From an uncultured bacterium (GTDB taxonomy: Bacteria > Actinomycetota > Coriobacteriia > Coriobacteriales > Eggerthellaceae), in assembly GCA_905215325.1 (NCBI GenBank), contig CAJMPP010000018.1, positions 1 to 46,751 of the forward strand: a stretch of DNA of 46,751 nucleotides, in the 5' to 3' direction. A program made the position numbers and the translations under genes. Within the stretch, counting starts at the first letter, position 1; each line of letters begins with the position of its first letter. The notes beneath the pieces were generated by a model. The model was not told the origin of the DNA. It saw nothing but the letters and a program-made list of their open reading frames with translations, and did no database searches. Shown one piece after another: positions 23,820 through 32,225 of the stretch.

Positions 23820-24770
23820 TTAAGCCTCGAACGGGTTACTTTCGTCCTTGGGCTTTTGCTGGGCCGCCTGTGCTGCGAGGATGTCCGGCAGGATCGAGGA
23901 AGAACCTTCGAAGCCCGACGGGAGTAGGATGGTCGAAGCCTTGCCGGATTCGGCGAACGACCCCATCATCTCCACCCACTGGGTGTACGTGAACAGGTCG
24001 TTCGCCTCCTTGGCCGACACGCCCGAGGACTTGATCACGTCGAGCGATGCGGCGATGCCGTCGGCGATGGCCTTGCGCTGGTTCGCGATGCCGATGCCCG
24101 TCTGTTCCATGGCTTCGGCCTGGGCTCGCGCCGCCACGACGGTCTTGGTGCGCTCGGCCTCGGCAAGGGCCTTCGCCGCCTCCTGGTCGCGCTGCGCGGA
24201 GTTGATCGCGTTCATGGAACGCTCGACGTCCTTCGGCAGCTCGATGTCGGTGATGAGCGTGGTGATGATGTCGTAGCCGTAGCCTGCCATGAGCTCCGTC
24301 ACGGAATCCTTCACGTTTTGCGCGATGAGGTCCTTGTTGTCGAACACCTCGTCGAGCGTGTAGCCGGGGATGGCCGAGCGCAGCGCGTCGGCGATGTAGC
24401 TTTCCATCTGGTCGATGGGGTTGCTCAGGATGTAGTAGCTGCGGTAAACGCCCGACTGCTCGACGGTCTGGGCGGGCATCTGGTCGACGCGGAACTGGAC
24501 CGAGACTGCCGTGCCGATGGTCACGTTGTCCTTCGTCTTGCCGTTGAGCGAGTAGCGCGCCTCTTGCGTACGCAGGTTGACCTCGGCGGCGCGGCGCTCG
24601 ATGATCGGGATCAGGAAGTGAAGGCCCGGCTGCACGATACGGTTGAACTTGCCGAGGCGCTCGATGATGGACGCCTCCTGCTGCCGCACAACGAACAACA
24701 TCGGCGAGCCAAGGGCCGCGGACCCGACGGCCGCAGCGATGAACAGGATGAGGAGGGTAAGAACGATCAT
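23820..24770 (-). CDS. SPFH/Band 7 membrane protein (stomatin-like)
   Basis: 316 residues; start at 24770 (MIVLTLLILFIAAAVGSAAL), with AAAGGAAG seven bases upstream. The single N-terminal helix anchors it. The SPFH domain follows: VRQQEASIIERLGKFNRIVQ, then PGLHFLIPIIE, VNLRTQEA, NVTIGTAVSVQFRV. The end of the domain reads GYDIITTLITDIELPKDVER, then the Gln/Ala/Glu-rich coiled coil with EAAKALAEAERTKTVVAARA typical of stomatin/flotillin oligomers. Such proteins form large membrane rings and organise microdomains or shield membrane proteases. No NfeD partner is adjacent. The gene faces fucO tail to tail and is followed upstream by the nucleotidyltransferase pair on the same strand. Confidence 0.88.
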   Translation of the reverse strand: MIVLTLLILFIAAAVGSAALGSPMLFVVRQQEASIIERLGKFNRIVQPGLHFLIPIIERRAAEVNLRTQEARYSLNGKTKDNVTIGTAVSVQFRVDQMPAQTVEQSGVYRSYYILSNPIDQMESYIADALRSAIPGYTLDEVFDNKDLIAQNVKDSVTELMAGYGYDIITTLITDIELPKDVERSMNAINSAQRDQEAAKALAEAERTKTVVAARAQAEAMEQTGIGIANQRKAIADGIAASLDVIKSSGVSAKEANDLFTYTQWVEMMGSFAESGKASTILLPSGFEGSSSILPDILAAQAAQQKPKDESNPFEA

Positions 24771-24875
24771 GGGACTTCCTTTCTGCTGGGATGAGCTGAT
24801 TTTACCGGATAGGGGCAGCCGACAATGTAAAATTCCGCGCACGTCTCGTTTGCGCATGTGCGAGGCGAGGTCTGT

Positions 24876-25520
24876 TTAAAGGCTGATTCCTTCGCGTTCG
24901 GCAAAGTGGCGAACCTGAGCCTTTTCCTTCTTCGTAAGCTGTTCGTACAGGGATTTGAACACGGTAGTGTTCAGGTATGGCTGCAGATTGGCGACGGCAC
25001 GAGCGTCTTTATGCGCTTTTGCGCCGCGTTGTGAGTTGATGACCATCTTATGCAGCGCGTAGGCCTCAGGCACGGGAACTATCACCTCGTGACCAAGGCA
25101 TTGTGCTACAACAGGATGCTTGGACAGTATATCGAGGTGCCTTAGGGCCTGGGCGGTTACTCCGAGATTCGTCTTGAGCGATGCTTCAAGCCCTGCACCC
25201 TTTTTGCCGATGAGGAATTCGACTTCAAGGCCCGTTGTGTCGATGATTCTGGTGGTGCCATCTATCCGGTCGGCTTCAACGTAGAAGCCTTTTTCCTTTG
25301 CTGCGGCTGCAAGGCCGGCGGAAGGTGTTGGCTTGCGAAGATTCCTTACAAGAAAGTCCACATCCATTGTCTTTATACTCGGCGCGAAGTCTCCGAGAAG
25401 GCGGGCTTCTCGATAAGCGAATTCTGTCCAAGATCCAATGAGCATGACATAGGGCATGCATCCCGATTCCTCAACGAGGTTAAGCACTTTGGCGAAGGCT
25501 ATTTGTTGGCTATTCAACAT
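24876..25520 (-). CDS. Nucleotidyltransferase-fold protein (GSU2403/AbiEii-like)
   Basis: 214 residues, ATG at 25520 after GGAAGAG. The pattern fits a minimal nucleotidyltransferase: MLIGSWTEF (about 27-34, a GS motif), TMDVDFLV (D53 and D55) as the paired metal-binding acids, and LEVEFLIGKKG (E99/E101) as a possible third acid. The C-terminal part (EAYALHKMVINSQRGAKAHK, then DARAVANLQPYL) is helical and resembles the tail of AbiEii/GSU2403-type proteins. Members include tRNA-modifying toxins and uncharacterised enzymes. It overlaps the upstream small gene by 11 bp, so the two are co-translated. Overlap, AT-rich upstream DNA and a palindromic operator suggest a toxin-antitoxin or defence pair, but this is inference. 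Confidence 0.7.
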   Translation of the reverse strand: MLNSQQIAFAKVLNLVEESGCMPYVMLIGSWTEFAYREARLLGDFAPSIKTMDVDFLVRNLRKPTPSAGLAAAAKEKGFYVEADRIDGTTRIIDTTGLEVEFLIGKKGAGLEASLKTNLGVTAQALRHLDILSKHPVVAQCLGHEVIVPVPEAYALHKMVINSQRGAKAHKDARAVANLQPYLNTTVFKSLYEQLTKKEKAQVRHFAEREGISL

Positions 25521-25821
25521 TCGGCACTCTTCCTAACGCTTTCTCGATTTGCTTCTGAGAGCGTTGCTGCTCCTTGAGCGCAGCAACAAGCTCATGCCGT
25601 CGGTTGATCTTTGCGCGAATCATTTCAACCTCATCGGCGCGTAAGTAGTCGGAACGGACCTTGTCGCCGTCGCGGTAATTGAGGTAATAGTATTTGTGGC
25701 TATTGATTTTGCGGGTTCTGATGCTGCCTTTTGGCAGAGAATTCAGCTCGCGTTCCATGTGACGGCATAGTCGGATGGACCTGGCATACTCTTCCTCTAG
25801 GACATCTTCTAGGATTGACAA
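25510..25821 (-). CDS. Small charged helical protein, partner of the nucleotidyltransferase
   Basis: 103 residues from TTG 25821 with GGAAGAGG upstream. An N-terminal helix (ILEDVLEEEYARSIRLCRHM), a beta-hairpin-like centre (GSIRTRKINSHKYYYLNYRD) and a long basic C-terminal helix (KINRRHELVAALKEQQRSQK) suggest a nucleic-acid or protein-binding oligomer. I do not recognise a named family. The pattern of aromatic KYYYLNYRDG after a small helix recurs in small proteins of unknown function. The gene ends inside the start of the nucleotidyltransferase gene. The perfect 15-bp inverted repeat 24 bp upstream could be its own binding site, so an antitoxin/repressor role is plausible. Confidence 0.65.
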   Translation of the reverse strand: MSILEDVLEEEYARSIRLCRHMERELNSLPKGSIRTRKINSHKYYYLNYRDGDKVRSDYLRADEVEMIRAKINRRHELVAALKEQQRSQKQIEKALGRVPNVE

Positions 25822-25844
25822 TGCGCGCCTCTTCCGTTTCGCAA

Positions 25845-25887
25845 ATTACCCTACAATTAATTGAAACACAGATAATTGTAGGGTAAT
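25845..25887. promoter_or_regulatory. 15-bp perfect inverted repeat upstream of the nucleotidyltransferase pair
   Basis: ATTACCCTACAATTA (25845-25859) and its exact reverse complement (25873-25887) flank 13 bp. The region is far more AT-rich than its surroundings and lies directly upstream of the TTG start on the minus strand, so it should overlap the promoter. Confidence 0.65.
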
Positions 25888-25917
25888 AATAGCTGAATGG
25901 CAATTGAGCACCAAAGT

Positions 25918-25954
25918 GATGCGACAGCAGTATCGGGGGTCGCATCGATACTGC
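25918..25954. promoter_or_regulatory. Interleaved alternative hairpins (a-b-a'-b')
   Basis: GATGCGAC (25918) pairs with GTCGCATC (25939), and GCAGTATCG (25927) pairs with CGATACTGC (25946). The two stems overlap in order and share a base, so they are mutually exclusive rather than a normal pseudoknot. It lies upstream of the nucleotidyltransferase pair and downstream of luxR. Confidence 0.5.
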
Positions 25955-26098
25955 ATGGCTCGGGTAGATTACGCAAATGCGCCATCCCCTGAAAAGGGCA
26001 AGACAATCAGCGCGGCCATCACGACGAAGGGTATGGCCCGGCTCGGACATGTGGCCCGACAGATGCACGGCTCGGCCCAGGCGGACTGTGCGAATGTC

Positions 26099-27664
26099 TT
26101 ATCCTGCCTGGTCAATCGTCTTTTGCACGAGTGCCGTGAGCTCCTTTTTGCTGTGCACGTCCAGCTTGGCGTAGATGCTGCGGGTGTGGGCTCGGATCGT
26201 GTAGATCGACACCACCTCGCGGTCGGCGATCTCCTGAGCGGTTCGGCCGCGGGCTAGGCCAAAGAACACCTCGGTTTCACGGGCGGATAGGCCCGCGGCG
26301 CGTGCGACCTCCTCGCAGGCAAGCTTCCATCTGCCTGGCTGTTTGGCTGCGCCGATACCCGAAAAATCGTCCGCCGCCTCAGCGCCGCCTTCGTCCACAG
26401 GCAGCAGCATGCCGTTGATCTGCTTCTCGGAGAAGACGAACAGCACGTCGATGAGCACGGCCACGCCGATCAGGGCGATGATGACCTTCATCACGCTTTC
26501 CGAGATATGCGACGCTTGGTACGCCATGGCCAGAAGGCTTGCCACGAGCGTGCCGCCCGATAACGCCGCATTGCCGAACGCCACGATGTGTAGCGCGCCG
26601 CCGCGCCACTGATACACCAGGTAGTACAACATGGCCCACACCACCATGTTGTAGCACGTGCACACCACCCAGGCGCCCGCCGCCACAGCGGGCGTGTTTA
26701 AGGAGAACATGGCGATGCACACGATAAGCACCGTGAGCGCGCAGGCGGCAACGGAATACATCTTGGCGAACCCGTCGCGACGGGATTTTGCGAGCAGCAC
26801 GGCGGCCATGATGGCGATCATGAGGGGGACCTCGATAAGCTGGGAAACCACGTTTGCGCCGATGGCGAACGTCGGTGGCACGCTGATCAGCACATATGCG
26901 CGGATCAGCTCAAGTGCTGTGGAACACAGGCCGATGGAGGCGAGCAGCACCCAGAACCTTTGCGTCAGTTTCACCGGGGTGGTGAGCACCTGTTTTTCGC
27001 CGCGCAAGTCTTTTCGGCGTATGCAGAACAGCGAGGCGCCTATCACGGGCAGCGCGATGAAAGCCGCAACGGCTATCAGCTGCGGGCAGCCGTTCAACAC
27101 GAAGTAGATCGCGATGGAGAAGAGCGTGCACTCGGCAAGTCGATAGAGCGCGCGGTGAGGCGGCAGGGTGCCGAACAGGGCGGCAGCACGCACGAACAGC
27201 ATGGTGGTGCCGACGCCTGCGAGCACGCAGCCGGAGTTGAACAGCACGGTGAACGCGAAGTGGGGGACGGCTGCGCCCAGCACTTCGCTACGGGCGTTGC
27301 AGATGAGAAACGTGCCCACGGCCGCCACAAAGCCGCCAATGAACGTGGTCCGGTTCTTTGCCACCCATTTGGAAAAACGGTCGGCGAACAGCGCAACGAG
27401 CAACAGCGTGATGAAGCATGCCAGCAAGTGCACGAGCATGAGGTTCTCGGTGATGTTGCTGTTGTCGGTCTCGTGCAGCCAAAACGATCCGGAGAACGCG
27501 ATGGTGTTCCACGCGATCCAGCAGCCCAGGCCCAGATACGTCAAGCTGGGCGCCTGCCGGTCGATGGAAGCAAGCGCGTTCGAGAATCGCTCGGAAGCGC
27601 TTGCGGTCGTCTTCCCTTGCGCACGCTGGTTTCGCGTCGCGTCGTCCTGTTCGCAGATTGCCAT
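26099..27664 (-). CDS. LuxR-type regulator with ~12-helix membrane domain (first copy)
   Basis: 521 residues from ATG 27664, with GGGGGGAT just upstream. A ~50-residue soluble lead is followed by about 12 hydrophobic segments (from YLGLGCWIAWNTIAFSGSFW to about residue 430), then a linker and a LuxR/GerE helix-turn-helix: LSARETEVFFGLARGRTAQE, then IADREVVSIYTIRAHTRSIY, then AKLD. This membrane-plus-LuxR architecture is an expanded regulator class in Eggerthellaceae, often beside Mo-enzyme operons, and probably senses a substrate at the membrane. It is divergent from the winged-helix-like gene at 28040 and the Mo-oxidoreductase operon beyond. Repeated GTTAACTAGTGAC-type sites in the shared gap are candidate targets. 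Confidence 0.88.
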   Translation of the reverse strand: MAICEQDDATRNQRAQGKTTASASERFSNALASIDRQAPSLTYLGLGCWIAWNTIAFSGSFWLHETDNSNITENLMLVHLLACFITLLLVALFADRFSKWVAKNRTTFIGGFVAAVGTFLICNARSEVLGAAVPHFAFTVLFNSGCVLAGVGTTMLFVRAAALFGTLPPHRALYRLAECTLFSIAIYFVLNGCPQLIAVAAFIALPVIGASLFCIRRKDLRGEKQVLTTPVKLTQRFWVLLASIGLCSTALELIRAYVLISVPPTFAIGANVVSQLIEVPLMIAIMAAVLLAKSRRDGFAKMYSVAACALTVLIVCIAMFSLNTPAVAAGAWVVCTCYNMVVWAMLYYLVYQWRGGALHIVAFGNAALSGGTLVASLLAMAYQASHISESVMKVIIALIGVAVLIDVLFVFSEKQINGMLLPVDEGGAEAADDFSGIGAAKQPGRWKLACEEVARAAGLSARETEVFFGLARGRTAQEIADREVVSIYTIRAHTRSIYAKLDVHSKKELTALVQKTIDQAG

Positions 27665-27930
27665 ATCCCCCCGATTCTCGATTGGCTTTCGTGTCGTTGG
27701 CCGGAAGAAGGTGCGGTGCCCCGGTTGGGCGGAGGACGGATGTGCTCGCGACGATTCCCTGCATTCGTATGAGCCATCGTGAGCACCCTTCGGTTCTCTG
27801 CTCGCTCGTCTGCCTTCGGCGCTTCGCATATCGTCTGTACGGTTCGCCCTTGGTTTTCATCCCCTTGGTCAGTTGGCGAGATAATGCCCCTTCTCTGTCA
27901 AACCATTCTAAACACCTACGTCCATTTTCG

Positions 27931-27986
27931 ACTAGTTAACAAGTGACCATATGTAGCTAACAACATAGTTAACTAGTGACGTAGCT
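27931..27986. promoter_or_regulatory. Repeated GTTAAC(A/T)AGTGAC sites, LuxR operator candidate
   Basis: AGTTAACAAGTGAC and AGTTAACTAGTGAC occur as direct repeats about 32 bp apart, each followed by GTAGCT. ACTAGTTAAC (27931) and GTTAACTAGT (27968) are also inverted copies. The cluster lies between the divergent luxR and 28040 genes, 54 bp from the latter. Confidence 0.6.
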
Positions 27987-28039
27987 GGGGTTTTGCGAAA
28001 AACGTATGGTGGTGACCGTTCCAAGACGAGGGGGTCATC

Positions 28040-28906
28040 ATGAATATCAAGAACAAGCCGCTGCCGAGGTTCGAGGTTCCGTCGAGCTACGAGAAGTATG
28101 CCGAAGGCGGCTATCTGATGGATGTGCGCGAACCTGAGGCCGACAGCTTCGGTGAACGCAAGCCCACCATCGCCTCGGGCGCGGGCGCTGCGACCGCCGA
28201 TCCCGCTGCCGTTGCGCAGGGAGCGGATGCCGAATACGAGCTTCCCGATGAGCCCACGTTCGCCGATCGCGTGAATATGGTGGTCATGTGCGTCGGCTCC
28301 CAGAACGCGCTGCGCGAGGCGTTGTACAAGACGCTGGCGTTCTGCCAGCAGCCCCATGAGTTCACCGAGGTCGAGGATTTTATCGCCCGAACTGACGAGT
28401 TCGTCTACAGCCATATCATGCAGGCGCCGTTCACCATGATCCAGATGCTCGTCGACGCCGGCGGCCTTGCGCAAACGCCGCTCGATAGCGAAGGCAACCC
28501 CATCGCCGACGAGCAGCTGGCGAGCCTTTCCGAGGACGAGGCCGACGACCTGATCGCCACGTACCGCATCCAAGCCACCGACGCTGGCGTCGAAACCGTG
28601 CGTCTGCTGGCGCCCGAGCGCCGCATCGAGGCGCAGCTCTCCCTGCGCCCGCATCGCCGCGACACCTATTTCGCCGTGCTCGATTTTTGCATGCAGCCGC
28701 GCAAATTCCCGGAAATCGAGGCGCTTTTCAAGAACGGTTCCGGCCTGTCGCAAGACATCGTGGCCGATCATCACAAGCTTTCGCCCGATTTCTACGTCGA
28801 CAAGCTCGACAAAGCCGGTGCGCTTGTATGGCGTGGTGCCTGGGTTGCAACCGATGCAGGCAGGCGCATGCTGCAAGCCCACAAACGCGAGCAGGCGACC
28901 GCATAA
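28040..28906 (+). CDS. Unknown protein with duplicated winged-helix-like domain
   Basis: 288 residues, ATG 28040 after GAGGGGG. I do not recognise a named family. The sequence contains an internal duplication: LAFCQQPHEFTEVEDFI (about 99-115) against LDFCMQPRKFPEIEALF (214-230), MLVDAGGL against KLDKAGAL, and ATDAGVETV (179-187) against ATDAGRRML (270-278). The helix-helix-wing order and the TDAG at the wing suggest two tandem winged-helix domains, the first split by an acidic loop (150-176). An N-terminal ~70 residues is low in complexity and may be disordered. It has no signal peptide. Placed between a membrane LuxR and the Mo-enzyme operon, it may be a regulator or an accessory protein for that operon. 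Confidence 0.7.
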   Translation: MNIKNKPLPRFEVPSSYEKYAEGGYLMDVREPEADSFGERKPTIASGAGAATADPAAVAQGADAEYELPDEPTFADRVNMVVMCVGSQNALREALYKTLAFCQQPHEFTEVEDFIARTDEFVYSHIMQAPFTMIQMLVDAGGLAQTPLDSEGNPIADEQLASLSEDEADDLIATYRIQATDAGVETVRLLAPERRIEAQLSLRPHRRDTYFAVLDFCMQPRKFPEIEALFKNGSGLSQDIVADHHKLSPDFYVDKLDKAGALVWRGAWVATDAGRRMLQAHKREQATA

Positions 28907-28986
28907 CCGCCTCCGCCGGCGAAGCGGCAGGTTGCGGGCGCGCTGGGAGCTCCCGCCCGCCCGCCGCCGATCGGCTCGGTTCCCTA

Positions 28987-29074
28987 CGTGAACAGGGGAC
29001 GGAGGCGTGTTCGCGTTGGCCCCATCGGGTGAACGCGAATCGCATCCGTGAACACACCTCCGTCCCCTGTTCGC
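28987..29074. repeat. B-family inverted pair (B8)
   Basis: CGTGAACAGGGGACGGAGGC, then GTGTTCGC faces CGTGAACACACCTCCGTCCC, then CTGTTCGC with few mismatches. A hairpin of about 26 bp could form in the gap just before the Mo-oxidoreductase gene. Confidence 0.8.
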
Positions 29075-29174
29075 CCCCGTTCGCGTTCCCACCCGAAAAG
29101 CAATACGGCAGCAGGAGAGACCCGCTGCCTATCGCAATAGACGAGTAAGCAAGGATCAAAAGGAGGAGGAAGCT

Positions 29175-32100
29175 TTGTCTACGACTATGACACGTCGCTC
29201 GTTCATGAAGACGGCAGCGGTCACCGGCGCGGTCGGCGCGCTGGGGCTGGGCGCCGCCCACAACATGGCGCCGAGCGACAAGGCATGGGCCGACAACGAC
29301 GTGCACGAGGTCCGCACGTCCTGCCGAGCCTGCATCGCCAACTGCGGCGTCATCGCCACGGTGAGCAACGGCCGCGTCATCAAGCTGAGGGGCGATTCCA
29401 TCGACCCGATGTCGAAGGGCCGCATGTGCCCGAAGGGCCTGTCGGGCATCCAGGCGCTGTACCACCCCAACCGCAACAAGTACCCCATGAAGCGCGTGGG
29501 CGCCAAGCCCGGCAACCAGTGGGAGCGCATCAGCTGGGATGAGGCGGCAAAAACCGTGGCCCAGCACATGATCGACATGCGCGACAAGACCGGCAAGCAC
29601 GGCCTTCTGTGCACCACCGGCGGCGGTGGCAACCCGCAGTTCTTCAGCCCGCCGCGTTTCCGCAACTTCTGGGGCGCCGGCAACGTGTTCGAGCCCGGCT
29701 GCGCGCAGTGCTATCTGCCGCGCAACTTCACCATGCCGCTGGTCAACGGCATCGGCGATACCTCGATCGCCGACTCCGGCTGCTCGGAGCTGTACAAGCC
29801 GGCCAAGTACGGTGGGCTGACGGAAGTCTACGTCATCTGGGGCACCGGCCCGGCGTGGCACTCGCCTTCCACCTCCGGCCGTTGCGTGGCCGAGCTGCGT
29901 GAGAACGGCTGCAAGACCGTCGTCGTCGACCCGCGCTTCACCGCCGATGCCAGCAAGGCCGACGTGTGGCTGCCCATCAAGCCCGGCACCGACATGGCCA
30001 TGATGCTCGGTTGGATGCACTACATCATCGAGAACAAGCTCTACGAGAAGATTCCCGGTTACGAGACCTTCTGCGAGCAGTGGACGAACCTTCCGTTCTT
30101 GGTGGACCCGCGCGACAACGTCAGCCTGCCGCCCGTCGCCGAGGACATCACCAAGGACGGCCAGCTGCTGCGCGCCTCCGCCGTATTCGACGACGTCGAT
30201 GCCACCAACGAGGGCTATGTGTACTTCGACACCGAGAAGGGCGAGGTCACGAAGGCGTTTGCCCTGGGTCCGGACAACGACGGCACGTACCACCCGCAGA
30301 TGTTCGGCACCGTGGACGTGAAGCTCAAGGACGGCTCCACCATCACGTGCAAGACCGCGTTCGAGGCCTACAAGGACCGTTGCGCCGACTTCGACTTGGA
30401 CACCGTGGCCGAGATCACCGGCTGCAAGAAGGAGAAGATCGTCGAGGCCATCGAGTTGTACTGCTCGAGCGCGCACGGCGGCATCTCCCTGGGCGTGGCC
30501 ACCGACATGTACCCGGGTTCGGCGCAGGCCGCCATCGGCGCCGCGGCGCTCGATTGCATGACCGCGCACCTGTGGCACAGCGGCTGCCCGGCCAATAAGG
30601 TGGGCGGCCAGGGCTCGAAGGGCCTGACCAGCTGCGAGTCCACCATCTTCCCCTCCGGCTTCATCGGGGATACGAAGTACCAGTTCCAAACCAACGATGC
30701 CATCCTCGAGCGCCTTGGCTACTGCGAGCACAAGGGCCTCGGCGGCTGGATGCACTCTCACATCCCCACGGTGCTCTCCGCCGTGCTCACCGGCGAACCG
30801 TACCAGCCGAAGGTATGGATCGAGCGCTCCGGCAACAAGATGGCCGCGCTGGGCAACTCCAGCTCCTGGGTCGACGCGTTCCCGAAGTTCGACCTGATCG
30901 TGCACGGCTACATGTACCCGACCAGCTTCACCACCGAGGCCGCCGACATCGTGTTCCCCGTGTGCGAGTGGCTGGAGAACGCGTTCGCGCAGAACCGCCT
31001 GAACGTTAACCTCATGCGCAAGCCGGTGACGAACCTGTTCGAGGCCGCCGACGAGATCATGATGTGGGGCAAGATCGCCGAGGCCATGTCCGACCCCAGC
31101 TCGGAGCTCTACGACGTCAACATGGAGGCGTGCCTGGACGACGAGAAGATCGGCAGCCCCATGGTGCCCGCGTATTGGAAGACCATCAACGAGTACTGGG
31201 ATTGGGTCGCCCAGCAGGGCGGCGACAAATCCGTCACCACCATGGAGCAGGCCATGGAGGCCTTCCCCATGAAGTGGGCGGAAGACGACGAGTACTGGGG
31301 CGGCACCACGTATGACGGATACTGCCAGGTCAACGCCGGTGCCGGCGTTGCAGGCAAGGTCGATCCGGGTATGGAAGGCTCCGGCGCCGATGACGGCAAG
31401 GTCACCTACACCGGCTTCTCCACGGCGGCCCGCGACATCAAGGACAACCCGAAGAAGTGCGGTCCGTACGCCGACACCATGCTCTACCTGGGCCGTCACG
31501 GCAACGAGAAGTTCGACATGCCCGCCGCGGTGGTGGACTACAACCCCATGCCATACTACTTCACGCCCGAGGACCAGTCCGAATACGGCGACGAGTACCC
31601 GCTGCGCCTGACCGAGGGCCGCATCCCGTACTTCCATCACGGCACGCTGCGCAACAATCCCTACCTGCGCGAGCTGTACCCGGCGCCCGAGCTGTGGATC
31701 AGCCCGGAAAACGCCGGCAAGTACGGCATCGTCGATGGCGACTGGGTGAACATCAAGAGCCCGCGCACCGACGGCAAGGACGTGTTCCGCGACATCACCA
31801 CGGGCCTGTCCACCGATACGGTCATGGCAGGTGGCAAGGACGCGAAGTTCGGCCCGAGCGAGTTCGCCCCCGGCGAGGAGCTGACGGCTAACGGCCAGAG
31901 CATCGTCAAGGACGGCATCTTCGCCGTGGCGCGCGTGACGAAGGGCATCGCGGAGGGCACCGTGTACATGGAGCGCTTCTGGAACCCCGAGTTCTTGGAG
32001 GACGGTTCCGACGGCCGCAAGTCATGGACCACGGAGAACATGAACGTGCTGACGAAGAACACGGGCTACTTCAACCCCGAGTTTGGCACCTACACCCTGC

Positions 32101-32225
32101 GCGGCATCCACGTCAAGGTTGCCAAGGCGCAGCGCCCAGAGGGCATCTGGTACGAGCCGACCGACTTCGAACCCTGGATGCCTGAGCCCACGGAAAACAC
32201 GGGAGGAGCGTTTTACACCAAATGA
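29175..32225 (+). CDS. Tat-exported molybdopterin oxidoreductase, catalytic subunit
   Basis: 1016 residues from TTG 29175, supported by the long Shine-Dalgarno AAAAGGAGGAGG. The Tat signal MTRRSFMKTAAVTGAVGALG is followed by cleavage after about AWA (residue 39). A [4Fe-4S] site is formed by Cys50, Cys53, Cys57 and Cys85 (SCRACIANCG...MCPKG). Downstream the bis-MGD-binding pattern of the DMSO-reductase family is seen: GTGPAWHSPSTSG, VVVDPRFTADASKADVWLPI, KPGTD, and MDxx-type C-terminal segments (DGDWVNIKSPR). EPGCAQCYLPRN (Cys176, Cys179) lies where many relatives place the Mo ligand. The protein is longer than DmsA (814) and nearer the length of Eggerthellaceae catechol-dehydroxylase-type enzymes, but the substrate is not readable. 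First of a six-gene operon. Confidence 0.9.
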   Translation: MSTTMTRRSFMKTAAVTGAVGALGLGAAHNMAPSDKAWADNDVHEVRTSCRACIANCGVIATVSNGRVIKLRGDSIDPMSKGRMCPKGLSGIQALYHPNRNKYPMKRVGAKPGNQWERISWDEAAKTVAQHMIDMRDKTGKHGLLCTTGGGGNPQFFSPPRFRNFWGAGNVFEPGCAQCYLPRNFTMPLVNGIGDTSIADSGCSELYKPAKYGGLTEVYVIWGTGPAWHSPSTSGRCVAELRENGCKTVVVDPRFTADASKADVWLPIKPGTDMAMMLGWMHYIIENKLYEKIPGYETFCEQWTNLPFLVDPRDNVSLPPVAEDITKDGQLLRASAVFDDVDATNEGYVYFDTEKGEVTKAFALGPDNDGTYHPQMFGTVDVKLKDGSTITCKTAFEAYKDRCADFDLDTVAEITGCKKEKIVEAIELYCSSAHGGISLGVATDMYPGSAQAAIGAAALDCMTAHLWHSGCPANKVGGQGSKGLTSCESTIFPSGFIGDTKYQFQTNDAILERLGYCEHKGLGGWMHSHIPTVLSAVLTGEPYQPKVWIERSGNKMAALGNSSSWVDAFPKFDLIVHGYMYPTSFTTEAADIVFPVCEWLENAFAQNRLNVNLMRKPVTNLFEAADEIMMWGKIAEAMSDPSSELYDVNMEACLDDEKIGSPMVPAYWKTINEYWDWVAQQGGDKSVTTMEQAMEAFPMKWAEDDEYWGGTTYDGYCQVNAGAGVAGKVDPGMEGSGADDGKVTYTGFSTAARDIKDNPKKCGPYADTMLYLGRHGNEKFDMPAAVVDYNPMPYYFTPEDQSEYGDEYPLRLTEGRIPYFHHGTLRNNPYLRELYPAPELWISPENAGKYGIVDGDWVNIKSPRTDGKDVFRDITTGLSTDTVMAGGKDAKFGPSEFAPGEELTANGQSIVKDGIFAVARVTKGIAEGTVYMERFWNPEFLEDGSDGRKSWTTENMNVLTKNTGYFNPEFGTYTLRGIHVKVAKAQRPEGIWYEPTDFEPWMPEPTENTGGAFYTK

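Noticed and set aside
27665..27829. N-terminal extension of the first LuxR protein
   Set aside because: Arg/Ser/His-rich and unsupported, whereas GGGGGGAT precedes ATG 27664.
28728..31640. A 970-codon antisense frame over the Mo-oxidoreductase gene
   Set aside because: Same effect of GC-rich codon structure; composition is Val/His/Arg/Gly-rich without motifs, while the plus strand has a Tat signal and cluster Cys ligands.
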